Below the pieces are notes generated by a model. That model was given only the letters and a program-made list of their open reading frames with translations. It was not told the DNA's origin and ran no database searches. Positions 1 through 12,555 of a DNA stretch of 64,000 nucleotides are shown here, in pieces. The position numbers and the translations under genes are program-made. The stretch's first letter is position 1. Every line of letters begins with the position of its first letter. Source of the DNA: Ficedula albicollis (lineage: Eukaryota > Chordata > Aves > Passeriformes > Muscicapidae); the NCBI RefSeq assembly GCF_000247815.1, contig NC_021681.1:18753040-18817039 (forward strand), in the 5' to 3' direction.

Positions 1-2590
1 AGTAATGGGTTGGCTTGGCCTGGTAATAGAATGCTTTGCAGGTATGGCAAAAAAACTAAACCACAGCAATTATCAAGCTGAGTTTGCTGCTCCTCAGAAG
101 AAAATCTTTATTGGCTATTCAGGAGGGGATTTGTCCAGAATCCTGCTAACAGGGCAGTGATTTGGGATGGGGACACCTGTATGTTGCTGCTGTCTTCTTC
201 ATCAAAAAAGCTGCAATTTGGTCCTGGATGACCAGGAAAATGAGCCAATTCTCTCATTGTCATCCAGAGGCTTGTCTGATCAGGAAAACTTTCGGTCTTT
301 TCAGAATCTTGAAATTGTTTACCACAACTATTTTTTTAAAAAAAAGAAAGAAGAAGAGATAGAGAGAGGAGGATTTTGCCCGTTTTTTCAGAATCAGAAC
401 AGAATTCAGAACTTTCTTTGTAGGAAAAGCAAAGCTAAAAGGCTTGAAGGAAGGAATTTTGACATTCTTTTTAGAAGGTAACTTATGAGGAAGAAAACCC
501 TATTTTTCAAATCCATACTAAAACATAAAAAAGGACTATTGCCTAAAAGTAGCCATTTTCCTACTTTCTCATGCTAATGTCCTGTTTATAACTGACACCT
601 TTACTGCCTACCACTATATCAATTTCACTTCCCCAGAGAAAGAAAAACCAGATCCTGTGACTAGTGTACTGGATTGATAATCTAGCCTAATGCTGACAGA
701 TAAATGCACTAATTTTCTTCTGTGGTTGGCTCCACATTGCAGAGTAAATCTGCTTCTAACAACTGTCTCAATAGGCTCTGTAACCTGTCCAAGAGATGAT
801 GTCAAGTGCTACAAGGGCCTAGGGCTAGTATGGCAGGTAAGAGTTACCACTGGGATAAAGTTACAAGTGAGGTTTTGAATGAGAGGGTTATTTTAAACGA
901 AAGCCTGGATGGAAATACAGATTGCTTTTTAAAAAGTCGAAAGAGTAAAGGAATAAAGAGCAACATTTATAATTTTTTGGGAGGGTCTACATATTTTGTA
1001 TGAAAATCAGCATGTTCTTAGCTGAGGTATTGCTATATCCAGGAAGCACAAGGAGTTATTTCTCTGGGTGGTGGTACTGAGGAAAATGATGTACTTTGCC
1101 CTGTGTTTGCTGGGCTTGCTGGTAGCACAGAGTCTGTGGAGCACCAAGACTGTCCCTAACTCAGGAGCAGAACTCAAGCCTGAGCAACATTCCCTGAGTA
1201 CAGGGGGGTACTGGAGGGTACTGGTGCCTGCTCCCACCTCCTGTGATGCCCAAAGCCTCTGTGCAGGCCAGTACCAGGGCTGGCTCCAGATGCTGTGCAC
1301 TCAGGCAATGATGGCTGTGTTGAGGGCTCACTGGACATACAAACTACAGATGTTGGAAGAAGACAGGACTTATTCCAATGAGGGGGGGAGGGTCTCAGTG
1401 TTGCTTTGCTCTTACTGGTTTTCTTGTTGAATTCCAGGATCACTACACTGGTTGCTACCAATTTATAGCACTTCGATGTTCATTTATCATTTTGACCAAA
1501 AGAGTAACTTTGGTCTGCATTTATTGATTCCCTCTTTAGAAAAGATCACAAGCAATAGCTTTTTAAATAAAAAGGGTCTTTGGGTTACATGGATAACCCT
1601 GGCACTGAGGGATGTGTCTCTTACTCTGCTCTCATGTCTAATATGTTCAATCAGCTCCCACTCCCCTAACCTGAAACAAAAATAAAACCTCATTTTAATC
1701 ACATCTCTTTCTCCTGATTTTCATTCTCCACCTCCTGACCTTTCCATGTGAAGAGGATCACGCAGAACATTTCAGCTTTTCTTAGGCTAACTTTTGCTCA
1801 CTTTGAATAGCACTTATATAGGTCAATAGCATCACTTCCCCTTTCGCCCCCCTCCCCACCACAGAAGAAATACAGGATCTAACCTCTTTAATGCATCAGT
1901 TAACAGGATGACTGTTTGTTTGTTTGTTTGTTTATGGCACAGGAAGTTTGATATTTGAATGAAATAAATATTCAAGAGAGAAACTAACTTTATAGATTCT
2001 GCTCTTTTTTATTCTTCTTTTTTTTTCATATTTGTACTGAGCACATGTGGCTTTGAATAAGGCTCCTTAGTGCTATTTCAATATGACTAACAGTAACAGC
2101 AGGAGTACTCAGACCACAAACTACAGCATTAACAATGGTGGATCTATTCTCATTACAGAATATATGGAAAAAAAATGCCATATTAATAGTGTGTGTACTA
2201 TGGCATGCACAAAATCCCCTGTACGTTGTAGGCAAACTATAGTTCACTGATTTCCTTGCTACAGAAAAATGCCAAAAACCAGCCAATCCCTGAATGAAGC
2301 AGGTCACTGATTTGGTCATATTCCAATATGTTATTGTTACGGTCACAAAGAGATGATAAAATGTGTGTAGGAGGGCACAGAGAGAAACTATTCTTTGACA
2401 GCAACAAAGGTATAGATATTTTGTGCATTTTCTGAAATTTTCTACAATTAGCATACATTTCTCTTCTTCTTTTATTCCTTTTTTTTCCAGAACATTTCTG
2501 AGTGCCTCTGTTTCCTGAGCAGAGGAAGCTAAAAGTTTCGGTAACATTTCAGGCTGACTGTTTATCTTTTAATTGTGTATGACTATTCAG
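1..2590. other. Non-coding stretch, no recognisable gene
   Basis: AT-rich unique sequence with no family-level protein match in any frame. It holds a (TTTG)n microsatellite near 1.92 kb and two open frames that I judge to be chance: one of 120 codons at 1,068-1,430 (plus), discussed in the findings because its start resembles a signal peptide, and one of 173 codons at 2,026-2,547 (minus), low in complexity and unlike any family I know. I see no promoter, CpG cluster or clear transposon here. Confidence 0.6.
1913..1934. repeat. (TTTG)n microsatellite
   Basis: About five uninterrupted TTTG units. Its length suggests a polymorphic simple repeat. No flanking mobile element is visible. Confidence 0.9.
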
Positions 2591-2592
2591 TG

Positions 2593-2668
2593 AACCCAAT
2601 CCTGCTCCTGTGGAAGTCTAATGAGAACTTGGGTACTAAATTCCCTGGGAACTGGATGAAGCCTCCAA
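2593..2668. repeat. Ancient sauropsid interspersed repeat, copy 1
   Basis: The stretch begins with CCCAATCCTGCTCC, followed by a diverged 'tgaagtcaatgag' section and GGGAACTGGAT, the layout of the old palindromic repeat ('cccaatcctgctcccattgaagtcaatggg...') that I remember from turtle, crocodile and bird genomes. The copy is heavily mutated, so it is old. I do not assign a database name; the family could be the tail of an old CR1-type LINE or a hairpin-ended non-autonomous element. Confidence 0.55.
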
Positions 2669-2992
2669 CTACTGACTTTGTAAGGCTTCAGCCATGCAAA
2701 ACCCTGCTGGCACAAGTAACGCAGAAGAGCAAAAATAAAAATTCTGCTTCTTTGAAATGTTTAACCACAGCTCATTTGTTAATACAGTAGTTGAAAGGTG
2801 AAAAAGCTCCCACTGATTCTAAAAAGTATGGAAAAATGTATTATTTTTTGGACTGCGACGCCTTCACTAGATGCTAGCTTTGGAAATATTTAGACATAAA
2901 TCAATTTCGTCCCAAAATAGAGTCCAAGATAAAGATCCGTCAGGAAGTGGAACAAAGTCCTGCATTGTGCTCCATGGAATACTTGTCGGGAT

Positions 2993-3011
2993 GTGGCACT
3001 AGAGGGCACTA
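2993..3011 (+). promoter_or_regulatory. Candidate CTCF binding site (forward)
   Basis: GTGGCACTAGAGGGCACTA fits the CTCF core (C-A-n-n-A-G-R-G-G-G-C-R-C-T-A) at nearly every informative position; only outer bases deviate. The surrounding 150 bp has more CpG than the rest of the first 13 kb. Motif orientation is plus. CTCF acts as an insulator and loop-anchor protein; whether it binds here needs ChIP data. It is the best forward match I found by eye. Confidence 0.5.
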
Positions 3012-3830
3012 CCACATCGTCCCCAAAGGCACCAGGACAAAGGACACGGGTGCCCGCCTGCTTAACTTGCACACTCCGCTTTATGGCTTGAGAAACTAAT
3101 TTTAATCACATCGCAGAAATTATTAATTTTTTAAAAATATTAGTGGGACTGCAATAACAGGTAGTATTCTTAAACAGCTAGTGCATGGAGCCTTCACGCC
3201 ATAAAGTTCTGACTCTTTGGGCTGCAGAGCTCGTTAAAAATGGTCTGCACTGAGTTAGCAGTTCTCATCAAAACAATTCAAGGAGGCTGTATTTGGGAAT
3301 TACGCTGCTGAATTAGCACAACAAATAAGGAATAATATGGGGCACAAGGCAAAGGAAACTTAGACTGGGACTGCTTCCTTTCTTTATATTCAGTGCTGCT
3401 CACAGGCACCCTGCCCAAATGAGTTTGAGGGAAGAGATAAAACTGGGAATCACAGGGGGGAAATAGGGAGAGAGACAGAAGGGAACTCCACTTTTCTCTC
3501 AAATAAATACCACTTGCAACAACTTGTAATAATTGCCTAACTGCATTTATTAAAGTAAATGTGTCTCGCTGAAGGGAAGGGTCAAAAACATTTGAACATT
3601 CCAAGTTTAGGCATCTTTTAAGTGTATTTTTTAAGTGTTTTCTTTGATGGGTATGCAATGCTTGTTTCACTCAGTGTTAGAGGATAAATATAAATGAAGG
3701 TTTTCTTTCAATGGTTCTGGCTGAGAGAGAGCACAGAGGTCGCTTTCAAGGTGACTAGATTTTTGTTTGAAAATGGTGAGTCCCCTGTTTCTCAAGAAAC
3801 TGCTTTGTAGTCCATTACTATGCACCTGAA

Positions 3831-3890
3831 AACTTCCCACTGACTTCCAGGGGAAATTTGGCTGCTCAGGAATGTAGGATTGGGCTCTGG
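3831..3890. repeat. Ancient sauropsid interspersed repeat, copy 2
   Basis: Contains CTTCCCACTGACTTCCAGGG, then 'gaaatttggctgctcaggaa' and AGGATTGGGCTCTGG. This matches the remembered 'ctcccattgacttcaatgggagtttgcctgag...aggatcgggccc' pattern with about one change in five bases. It is the opposite orientation of copy 1. Confidence 0.6.
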
Positions 3891-5441
3891 AATGGCAGTC
3901 AAATACAGAGAACTTAGCAATGCACAAAAATTTAACCCTTCAATGGAACCCGTCACAAGCTTAAAGCTGTACATGCATACGTTACCCTGCTTCATATCGA
4001 AGACAGCCAGACAGCAATATATTCAGAATATTAGTAGATTATAAGGAAAAAACCCAGTGAGAAGGTTTTGGGGTTTTTTTTTAAACATTTGGGTCATCCA
4101 AACATCTAACTTCTTAAAGCTTCATCTGATCTAAATTCGATTTCTGAAAGCTCTTGAAACTTGGCATCTAGTTCAGGACACAATCCAACTCCCTTTAACC
4201 AGATAAGAATTCAGCCATTTATAATTGCAGTTAGAGGCAAGCCTGTGGTTATAAAAAGACCCACTAAATTCCTGCACTGTGCTTGGAACTCTGCAAGTGA
4301 GCACTTCATTAGTGAAATGCTATTGCTAAATTTAATTTTAAAATCAGTTTATTGGAAGTATTAAATCTGACCTGCTTTATGGCATCCATCAGGTGGAATG
4401 GTTGTCTCCTAAAATGTTCTCATTTAAATGGGGATGGGAAGAAAGCAGAGATGTTTCTGACTTGGAAGCTCCTATGTCACATCCCAAAGGGCATCAGCAG
4501 AACTTACTTGCAAGCTGTAGACAGAGTGACACCAAAGCAGGGTGAGTGGGCTGCCTGTGAGGCCAGGATGTCTGAACTCTATCAAGTGCTGCTGAGGAAA
4601 ACAGCTTCAAGGCCATATGTGATAATGGGGAAGAGAGTCCAGCAGCTGAGAGATGATCCTGAGGCTCATGGGATGAGCACCAAGCTCCAGATTATCTCAA
4701 TATATCGTTTCATTAAAGGAGCAATAAGAGACCCTTTGGCTATGAAGGAAGTGCAGCTGGGGTAATATGAAAAAAAGAAGCCAAGTCCTAAGGTTTTGAC
4801 AATTGTGTGTTTTCCTATTATGAGTTATGGAAACCTAGTTCTGTGCAGACAAGCCTGGGAAGGGATGAGTGAGCAGAATGCAATGTCTTTCCTAATATAA
4901 ACAGATTATTTTGCATTATGGCAGATTTAGGAATGTAAAATGTTCATTCTGTAGCTAGTTAAAGGCTTACCATAATTACTCTTCTACTGCTATTGCTGCC
5001 GGATTCTCTGTCTCGTCTGACTGGTGGATGTTGCTTGGTTTCCAGACTCTGTTTGCAGGGGATTCTGGAGAAGGAAAGGGAGATCTGAGGACAGACCTCC
5101 ATAGCTGGTGCCACAGACATTCTGCACTGTTCAACAGTTCATAACTCACTTAATCCAGGCTGAGAACACGCCTTAGAAACACACAGAATCCAAAACTTGA
5201 AAGGGAACCTTTGCCTACTCCCTTTCCAGGTGAGCAGCTGTTTGGGCAGCACAAAGATATGAGACAGGGAAAAACCCAGCCAGGCTGAAGTCAGCAGCAA
5301 AAAATGCCAGAAGATTCGGAGTTTCACCCCAGACAACACCAGCTGAGCACTAAGAATTGAGTAAATTCCCCTTGCCTGAGCCTGATCTCCAAACAGAGGC
5401 CTCAAGCCCAGCGGCTGAGCATTCAGTTGGGGCCAATATGT

Positions 5442-5476
5442 TTCTGGAATAAGGAGTTCTTATTCTGGAATAAGAA
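5442..5476. repeat. Short direct plus inverted repeat
   Basis: TTCTGGAATAAG occurs at 5,442-5,453 and again at 5,463-5,474, exactly 21 bp apart. The second copy is also the right half of a perfect inverted repeat, TTCTTATTC-TG-GAATAAGAA (5,457-5,476). The repeated TTC/GAA triplets recall heat-shock-factor or STAT half-sites, but the spacing does not fit either consensus cleanly. It may be a small template-switch event. Confidence 0.7.
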
Positions 5477-7660
5477 ACCCAACAACTATTATGTCCAAGT
5501 GAGATATTCTGCAAGCTGAGGTCAAAACTCCAGCTTCAAGCAACCCCAGTATTATGCACGTAAAAACAGCTGTAGGCACCAGTTTAGTTACTAATTCATG
5601 CGTCAATATAAGATCAACCCCAAAAAGCAGAATCCAAGCACTCCCAAAATTTGGACAAGAATTCTAGTTTGGGCTTGCAAGCAGGTCTGCATGTTCAAAT
5701 GGATAGTCAAAGACAACCAGGCTTCTTTTGTCAGAGAACCACTTTCTTAACTCTGCCAGCAGTGCTTCAGACTGTCTGACATTTCGTGTGGTATCTTTTT
5801 TTTTTTTTTTAACACAGAATTAAAGGGAAAAGAAAAAATCCTTAACCCAATACCTTTAGAGCTTTTGTTTTGGTTTTGCAACTTTTCTGTTTCTGAAAAG
5901 AGCACCAAGTAATCTGTTGACAAGAGAAGGAAAAATATAGTTAAGGAAGGAAAAACATGCTGCTACAGTAAAACTGTGTCAGATTCTATTAATTCAGTTT
6001 TTCATTGTCTGATATTTCCAGGCACAGTGGGCTTTTTGGTAGACCTCTGAGCTCTGTTTTCTAACAGAGGCGTAGCACAGGGCCTGTCAGGAAGAGGCAG
6101 TGCTCTCATTGTTATACACCTCAAAGAGACAATATAATCCTCATGCCTTCAGAAGGGCCAGGACTGAACCCCAAAACAACAGCCCTGTCTTCCTTTAGAA
6201 GGGTGAGCAAAGCTCAGTCAAAGCCTTGTTAGTGCATGCCTATGAATTATTCCCTCATCAAGTGGCCGATCACACTACATTAATATCGTGGGCACATTCT
6301 GCTTTGTTAGCAAACCTGAATTCCACTGTGGCACTAATGAAGGACCAGTCCTCCTGTAAGACATGATATCTTCAGGATGTGTCTATTCTGCTACGAAATT
6401 ATTTTCTTTTGTAAAGAGTATTATGAGATTACTAACTGGAAAATATTTAAATGCAACACAAGGGGGGAAATGTGTCTTTTGGGGAAGATGCATGAACACA
6501 CAGTAATGTAATTCCAATAAAAGCAAATGCATCTAGTCAATATTAAGCATCTGTTCTTAGTGTGTGAACCAAGGAAGGAACTGAGCCTTTTACATGGCAC
6601 TCCTACAGAAGTTCATGCTTTATTTGTAGAGGCTGAAGCAAGAAGAGGCTTTGGCAGATCCTTGTTCTACACAGAGTGTTTTGCAAAGTCCACCTAAGTG
6701 GCATCATGGTTTTCCTGTAGGATTAGGTAAAATTGGATCCTTACCAGCCCAACATTGAATTTCACAGCAAAACCAAAAATAGCAATAGATTCCTTGGTAT
6801 TAATTTGAAAGTCTACCATGAGGCTGAGGCCAGCCTGGGACTGATCAGGCAGAACAGGGGATTGCTGCACACAGCAGTACTGCACTTCAAGGAAACACAT
6901 TTTGCCTAGTCTCTCCTCCCTCTGGCTTGCATCACAAATAAGCACAAAAATCTAAAATATGCAGGAAAATAAATCAAGTTATAGCCAAATGCGTTGCACT
7001 GAATTAAACACGGTGAACCACAAAACATATTTCCTCAAGTTAACTTCTATTTCAGCCTCACTAATATCCATCTACCTGGAGGAATGTTTCTCTAAGATTG
7101 CATGTCCCTCAATAACATCAGAAGCAGTGGAGTAAAATATAAAGTCTGTGTGCAGGGAAAAAAATGCTGAATTTAATTTGTATCTGTATCTCAGAAAAAC
7201 CACTATCTTTATTTTAAATTTCAGAGCAAAAATAATTCCACTCTGAATGCCACAAATTTAAAAGGTGTAGCTGGCATCAATCAACACATTCAGTTCTAAT
7301 CCTCTTTGCCTATTTTGCACAAAACAACCAAATTCATCCAAAACAAAACTGATTCCAAAATTAATGCAAAGCTTTCTGAAATCATCAGAATTTTTTCCAT
7401 AAATTTCAAAGGGTTTTTAGTCTGGTCTGTTAAACAAGTCATTGATCCATTTTACAATTGGAAGGCTGATTAATGTGCAGTTAAAGATTTGATAACCTGT
7501 ACACAAACCCCAGGATTTTCTAAAGCCTTCAGTTCTGTCCAAGCTCTTCTCTTATTTAGGTCAGCAGAAGTCTTAACATTAAGTGTTTTTAAAAATTTCT
7601 CTATCCTGCTTAAATTTAGTCACATTAATCTTGTACCAAAAGAACACTATGCATCTCATA

Positions 7661-7736
7661 GAGGGCCTGATCCTTTAAAATTTATACAGGAGTAATGTCA
7701 TATGCTTACCAGTCTTGGTGGGATTCCTCAGTTCCC
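7661..7736. repeat. Ancient sauropsid interspersed repeat, copy 3
   Basis: GAGGGCCTGATCCTTTAAAA, then 'ttatacaggagtaatgtca' and GTGGGATTCCTCAGTTCC. This follows the remembered layout 'gggcctgatcctgcaa...ttactcaggagtaatcccattgacttcaatggg'. It is diverged but recognisable over about 75 bp. Confidence 0.6.
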
Positions 7737-8567
7737 ACTTCCACAATATCAAGAATAATTTTTAGAAAACCCATATCAAGCAAGATGTGTTATTCTTCAC
7801 GGGATACTTGCATATATTCTTCCTCACTGATTCTATAATGTTCCTTGCTTGGGTTCTTTGGGTTCGTTATAGTCTAAGCCACTTCTTTTTCCTTTATTAT
7901 TTTATCATTACGTGAAGTAAAACTCAATTTTAAATAAGCTTGTGTATTCCACTTCACCTGTGCTGACAGACAAAATGTCACATATTACTTCCTTTTTGTG
8001 AAGAAGTTACTATTCTCTCTCAGTTGCATAATCCTAACACAAAGTAGAGAGTATTTGAGGGTTTGTTTAAAATTATTCACTTTCATTATACTGCTACAAG
8101 TGGTGCTGACAGCAAAACCACTTGCTTGCCTAAAATAAAATGAAACATAAAGTATTTCTTTTCTTGCACATGGAAAGTTGTGCAGGCTACTTTACTGGAC
8201 TTGTTTTACAGAAGTAATCTCACTTCCTCAAATTTCACTCTATTTCTACCAACTAAACACCAAACTTCCAGACTTTCTGCATACAATATTTTTAATTTTC
8301 CTGTGATAGCAGACAGTTCTCTCTCCTGTTCATTACTGATTTTATGATGGGTAAATTCTGCCTCCAAGAAAAATTTGTCTTCCTTCTCCTTAGTAATTAT
8401 CTGCAGGAATTCAACAAGCAGAATAAAGCAGGTGAGGGAAATAACCAGAAGAAATCCATCCAAAAGTGTATAGTTATAATTAAAGAGAAAAGGTGTTCAA
8501 CCATTTATCATTAGGAAGGATGTTTACTTCAGCAGTTGCCCTACTGAGTAACATAAATAAAATAAAT

Positions 8568-8590
8568 AAAAAAAAAAAAAAAAAAAAAAA
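8568..8590. repeat. Poly-A tract at the start of duplication unit 1
   Basis: An uninterrupted run of 23 A, preceded by (TAAA)n-type sequence at 8,552-8,567. It forms the left edge of the first copy of the tandem duplication. Confidence 0.95.
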
Positions 8591-9417
8591 TTAGAAAATC
8601 TTAGTCCTGTGCTCTTCCTGAGTTTGCTAATCTTGCTTCTGCCACCACACCAGTCAAATAGGAAGAGATCAACACATGGCAATGAAGGGGACAGTATGTC
8701 AGTGATTTTTGAGATGTCATGCATGCAGGTCCAGCTGCTCAGCCATCATGGCTGTTAGCATTTGGCCTTTTGCCATCAGTTGACAGCCAAGCAGAAAATA
8801 AACCATAAGGGTTAAATCACATCTACTTATAGACCAAATCTGCTGGCCCAAGGCACACTGCAATGGTGGCCAAGAAAAGCAGGAGCACGGGGAATTTGCC
8901 TTTGCCACAACACTTGCAGCTGGAACAGGCCAAGCCAATCACGAGGTAATTCCTCTTAACTGTGTGAGCAGTAAATTTCTCATGAAACCCAGACTACTTC
9001 TTCTGCAGTGTCACATTCTTGTCATATATTTGATCTATGGAAATGTTTAAATTTTGTTAAAAATGTGTTGCAGAGATAAATGCAGTTAGTCAATCCAATA
9101 GCTCTCCCTTGGCAGAAACCCACACTCTATTGCTGGCTTTTGCAAAGTGACCACACTTTTGACAACAATAAAAATTGCGCTAGTGATATCACACACATAT
9201 ATCTATTACCCCCTGCATTGGGCATTGGGTTTACTTAATCCCCTGCTGCCTCTCCTGCAGAATCAAAACAGCACCCAAAGCACTGCTATGTTTTTTTCTC
9301 TTATTTTGCATAAAGATGTGAAGCAAAACTGCAGTACTGTTCAGTTCAGGACTAGAGGACAATGTTTCTTGATCAGGCTCCTCTACTTATCCAGATACTT
9401 GATTATATAAGACTATT

Positions 9418-9420
<3 letters not shown>
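8591..9420. repeat. Tandem segmental duplication, copy 1 (830-bp body)
   Basis: Line-by-line comparison with 9,461-10,290 shows no difference over 830 bp. The unit repeats with a period of 870 bp including the poly-A tract between the copies. It encodes nothing I recognise; the same short chance frames (73 and 87 codons) appear in both copies. It contains a small perfect inverted repeat, CAGCCAT-C-ATGGCTG, at 8,740-8,754. Complete identity means a very young duplication, gene conversion, or an assembly error (false duplication across a poly-A homopolymer). Confidence 0.95.

Positions 9421-9424
<4 letters not shown>

Positions 9425-9460
<36 letters not shown>
9425..9460. repeat. Poly-A tract between the duplicated copies
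   Basis: An uninterrupted run of 36 A, preceded by ACAT. It corresponds to the 23-A run before copy 1, but without the interspersed (TAAA) units. The length difference is the only difference between the two units I can see. Confidence 0.95.
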
Positions 9461-9462
<2 letters not shown>

Positions 9463-10290
9463 AGAAAATCTTAGTCCTGTGCTCTTCCTGAGTTTGCTAA
9501 TCTTGCTTCTGCCACCACACCAGTCAAATAGGAAGAGATCAACACATGGCAATGAAGGGGACAGTATGTCAGTGATTTTTGAGATGTCATGCATGCAGGT
9601 CCAGCTGCTCAGCCATCATGGCTGTTAGCATTTGGCCTTTTGCCATCAGTTGACAGCCAAGCAGAAAATAAACCATAAGGGTTAAATCACATCTACTTAT
9701 AGACCAAATCTGCTGGCCCAAGGCACACTGCAATGGTGGCCAAGAAAAGCAGGAGCACGGGGAATTTGCCTTTGCCACAACACTTGCAGCTGGAACAGGC
9801 CAAGCCAATCACGAGGTAATTCCTCTTAACTGTGTGAGCAGTAAATTTCTCATGAAACCCAGACTACTTCTTCTGCAGTGTCACATTCTTGTCATATATT
9901 TGATCTATGGAAATGTTTAAATTTTGTTAAAAATGTGTTGCAGAGATAAATGCAGTTAGTCAATCCAATAGCTCTCCCTTGGCAGAAACCCACACTCTAT
10001 TGCTGGCTTTTGCAAAGTGACCACACTTTTGACAACAATAAAAATTGCGCTAGTGATATCACACACATATATCTATTACCCCCTGCATTGGGCATTGGGT
10101 TTACTTAATCCCCTGCTGCCTCTCCTGCAGAATCAAAACAGCACCCAAAGCACTGCTATGTTTTTTTCTCTTATTTTGCATAAAGATGTGAAGCAAAACT
10201 GCAGTACTGTTCAGTTCAGGACTAGAGGACAATGTTTCTTGATCAGGCTCCTCTACTTATCCAGATACTTGATTATATAAGACTATTAAA
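9461..10290. repeat. Tandem segmental duplication, copy 2 (830-bp body)
   Basis: Identical by eye to 8,591-9,420. It ends at GACTATTAAA, after which sequence unique to this side begins (TAGGTAAAGA), whereas copy 1 runs from the same GACTATTAAA into ACATAAAAA. The right breakpoint therefore lies at or just after 10,290. Confidence 0.95.
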
Positions 10291-12555
10291 TAGGTAAAGA
10301 ACATTCAGTTTACAATCACAGTCCCAGGTTACAATAGGAGGAGTAGTAATACAGACATCTGATATCAAGGAAGGTACACACAGGTAACAAGAAGATGTGT
10401 TCTTGTGCTTACATGTCCTGTTCATCACTTATTGAAGAACACTCACAGATCACATTGGCTTCTTGTTAACACCAAGAACCAGTGAGTACTCTGAGCCTCA
10501 CTCTTTCCTCTCCCTCTGCCACACAGCTATGCACAGATGCAAACTGGAGGTTTGTTTTTAGAGCTGAGCAGTGTCTGCTCTGTGGCCAAGAAGTGGGTCT
10601 GAGTTAACCCTGCAATAATTGGAAAACCCATAAATGAGGCAAGTGACTTATTTCTCTGCGCAGCCAGCTCTACCCTCACAACTGAAGAGCTGGTCATGGG
10701 ATGGAAGAGAGGCTGTTTTCTTTCTGGCCTTGCTTGAGGAGATCTATTTGTTCCAGCAAACCGTAGTCATTCAGGTGGCACCTTCCTTGCATAAAGAGAA
10801 AGAGAGTCCAAATAACTCCAGGAACCAACAAAACCAGAAATGCTGCAGAGTGGGCAGTTAAAAACAGCACAGTGACTTTGCTGTAGTAACAGCCAACTAT
10901 GTCAAGGAGTGGTAAAGGATCAATAGATTCTGTAGGACTAGAGAGACCTGAGAGGTGACATCGGTTGAAAGAACACAAACGGGACTGCTAAACCAATTCA
11001 TTTGTTGGAAACATATTCATTTGTTGCTCAAAAGTACACACCACACTAAATATGAAGCACTATTACGGTAACTGAAAAATACTGTCCCTTTACTTTATTT
11101 CACTATTAAAATACCTAAAACCCTGTAGTCCCAAATAATTCAGAATATAGAGCATAAGTAAATCTTAATTGATAGATTAGGAATGTTTTCATGGCCAGAA
11201 ATATGTGACAGATATTAGTGAATTAAAGGCAACAATATTCAGGCTCTTGGAAAACCCATTTTCTAAGTGTCCACAGGATCCAGAATCACTGGGACATAAG
11301 AGATTAATATGTGCAAGAAACAGAGCCACATTTAATCCTCACGTCTCTGACAGGTGGAGATTGTGAGAGGAAGGCTCTTATAAATAAAAGGGACCATGTT
11401 GTTAAGCTTCTCTCCTCACTCCAGGCCAGGTAAATCTCACAAGAGAAATGTGTGTTCTGAAAGTGCTGGAGATTATATAAAGAACCAGAGAAAATGCAAA
11501 AGCTACACTGACCCAAAAAGAGGCAGCAAACAGCACTAATGTTTCTGTGGATGCAAAGCCCAAGGCAACTTGTCCTCTCTCATTATAACTGAGTGGGATT
11601 GGTTCATATAAACTCTGGATGTTCATGTACAAAGAGGTTATTGCACGACCTCTGATTCATGGTAACTGTCTGAGCATGTGCTCTAAGCTGGCGGCTCAGG
11701 TAGCTGGAATTAGCTAATTCCTCTCTTTCACTCAGAACAGAGGGCTAAACCAACGTGAATTACTTCACATTTTTCAAGAGCTAAAAGCATGCATGGTAGA
11801 TCAGTTGATGTACAGGAAATGATCACCACATATAAGCCTTCACTTGTGTTTATTTTTTGGGTTCCTCTTTATTACTGACTGTGGGACATTTCTTTTATCT
11901 ACATCTTTACTCATGCTCAAAAGGAGTCCTTGACACACATACTGGAAAGAAATAATCATGGCTGGTAGATGCTAGAACTCTTTTTCAGAGCTATAGCACA
12001 CACACTAAGCAAGATACCTTGCCTTTTAAGCAAAGGTCAATGACTACATACTCAGTTTCTGCTGTCACCTGGGATGCTCATCATCTGGTCTTCTCCCTGA
12101 TAGTGCTCAGCTCTGCTCAACTTCTGGAGTTTGCATTCTGAATTCACTGGGTTGATCAAACTTCTCCTAACTATGCCAGACCATCTCTCCACTTCTCCTC
12201 AGTTTCTCCTATTCCTCCAAGACACTTCAATGCTACCTCAAATTAGACTGATTTCCAGTTCCACTTACATAGGACATTGCTGGCAACCACAGGCCAGTGC
12301 TGAGTATTTTTGGCTGGTATCTGACAGGCATTGAATGTGGGGGATTATGTTGTTCTCCAGCTTGAGACATAGATCCTACCTGCAGGACCCTGTCACCACG
12401 GAAAGTTTCATTAGCTCTGAATCATCAGAATAATATTGCTCCATGAAGCAATTTCTAAAAACAGAAGCTCAAAATTTAAGAATATGCTCCCCAGGCTGAC
12501 ATTATCATTAAAATATCATTTCTTGTGATATTTTTCATTTGCAAATCTAAATGTA
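10291..12555. other. Non-coding stretch, no recognisable gene
   Basis: AT-rich unique sequence between the tandem duplication and the MIR-like relic. Open frames are all under 100 codons, overlap on opposite strands and lack any recognisable motif. I see no simple repeat or regulatory cluster worth a separate entry. Confidence 0.6.

Larger units (their letters stand above)
2670..8560. other. Non-coding stretch, no recognisable gene
   Basis: Apart from the CTCF-like motif and the repeat relics listed separately, this is AT-rich unique sequence. The longest open frame (137 codons, 4,352-4,765, plus) has no family resemblance, and a good 5' splice-like string (CAGGGTGAGT) lies inside it near 4.54 kb; I treat both as chance. 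Poly-T of 15 lies at 5,796-5,810. A CpG-richer patch lies at about 2.85-3.09 kb around the CTCF-like motif. Confidence 0.55.

Noticed and set aside
2026..2547. 173-codon open frame on the minus strand, the longest in the window
   Set aside because: Peptide is rich in Cys, Ile and Phe runs without domain or signal; overlapping frames on the same strand; a frame of this length is expected about once by chance in 64 kb of this composition.
4352..4765. 137-codon open frame (plus) with an internal splice-donor-like CAGGGTGAGT
   Set aside because: No matching acceptor, family or upstream exon found; single splice-like strings are common by chance.
8568..9460. Retrocopy of 9,461-10,290 with a poly-A tail
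   Set aside because: Possible in principle, because ATTAAA precedes the A run, but the copy abuts its source exactly and lacks a target-site duplication; tandem duplication or assembly error is simpler.
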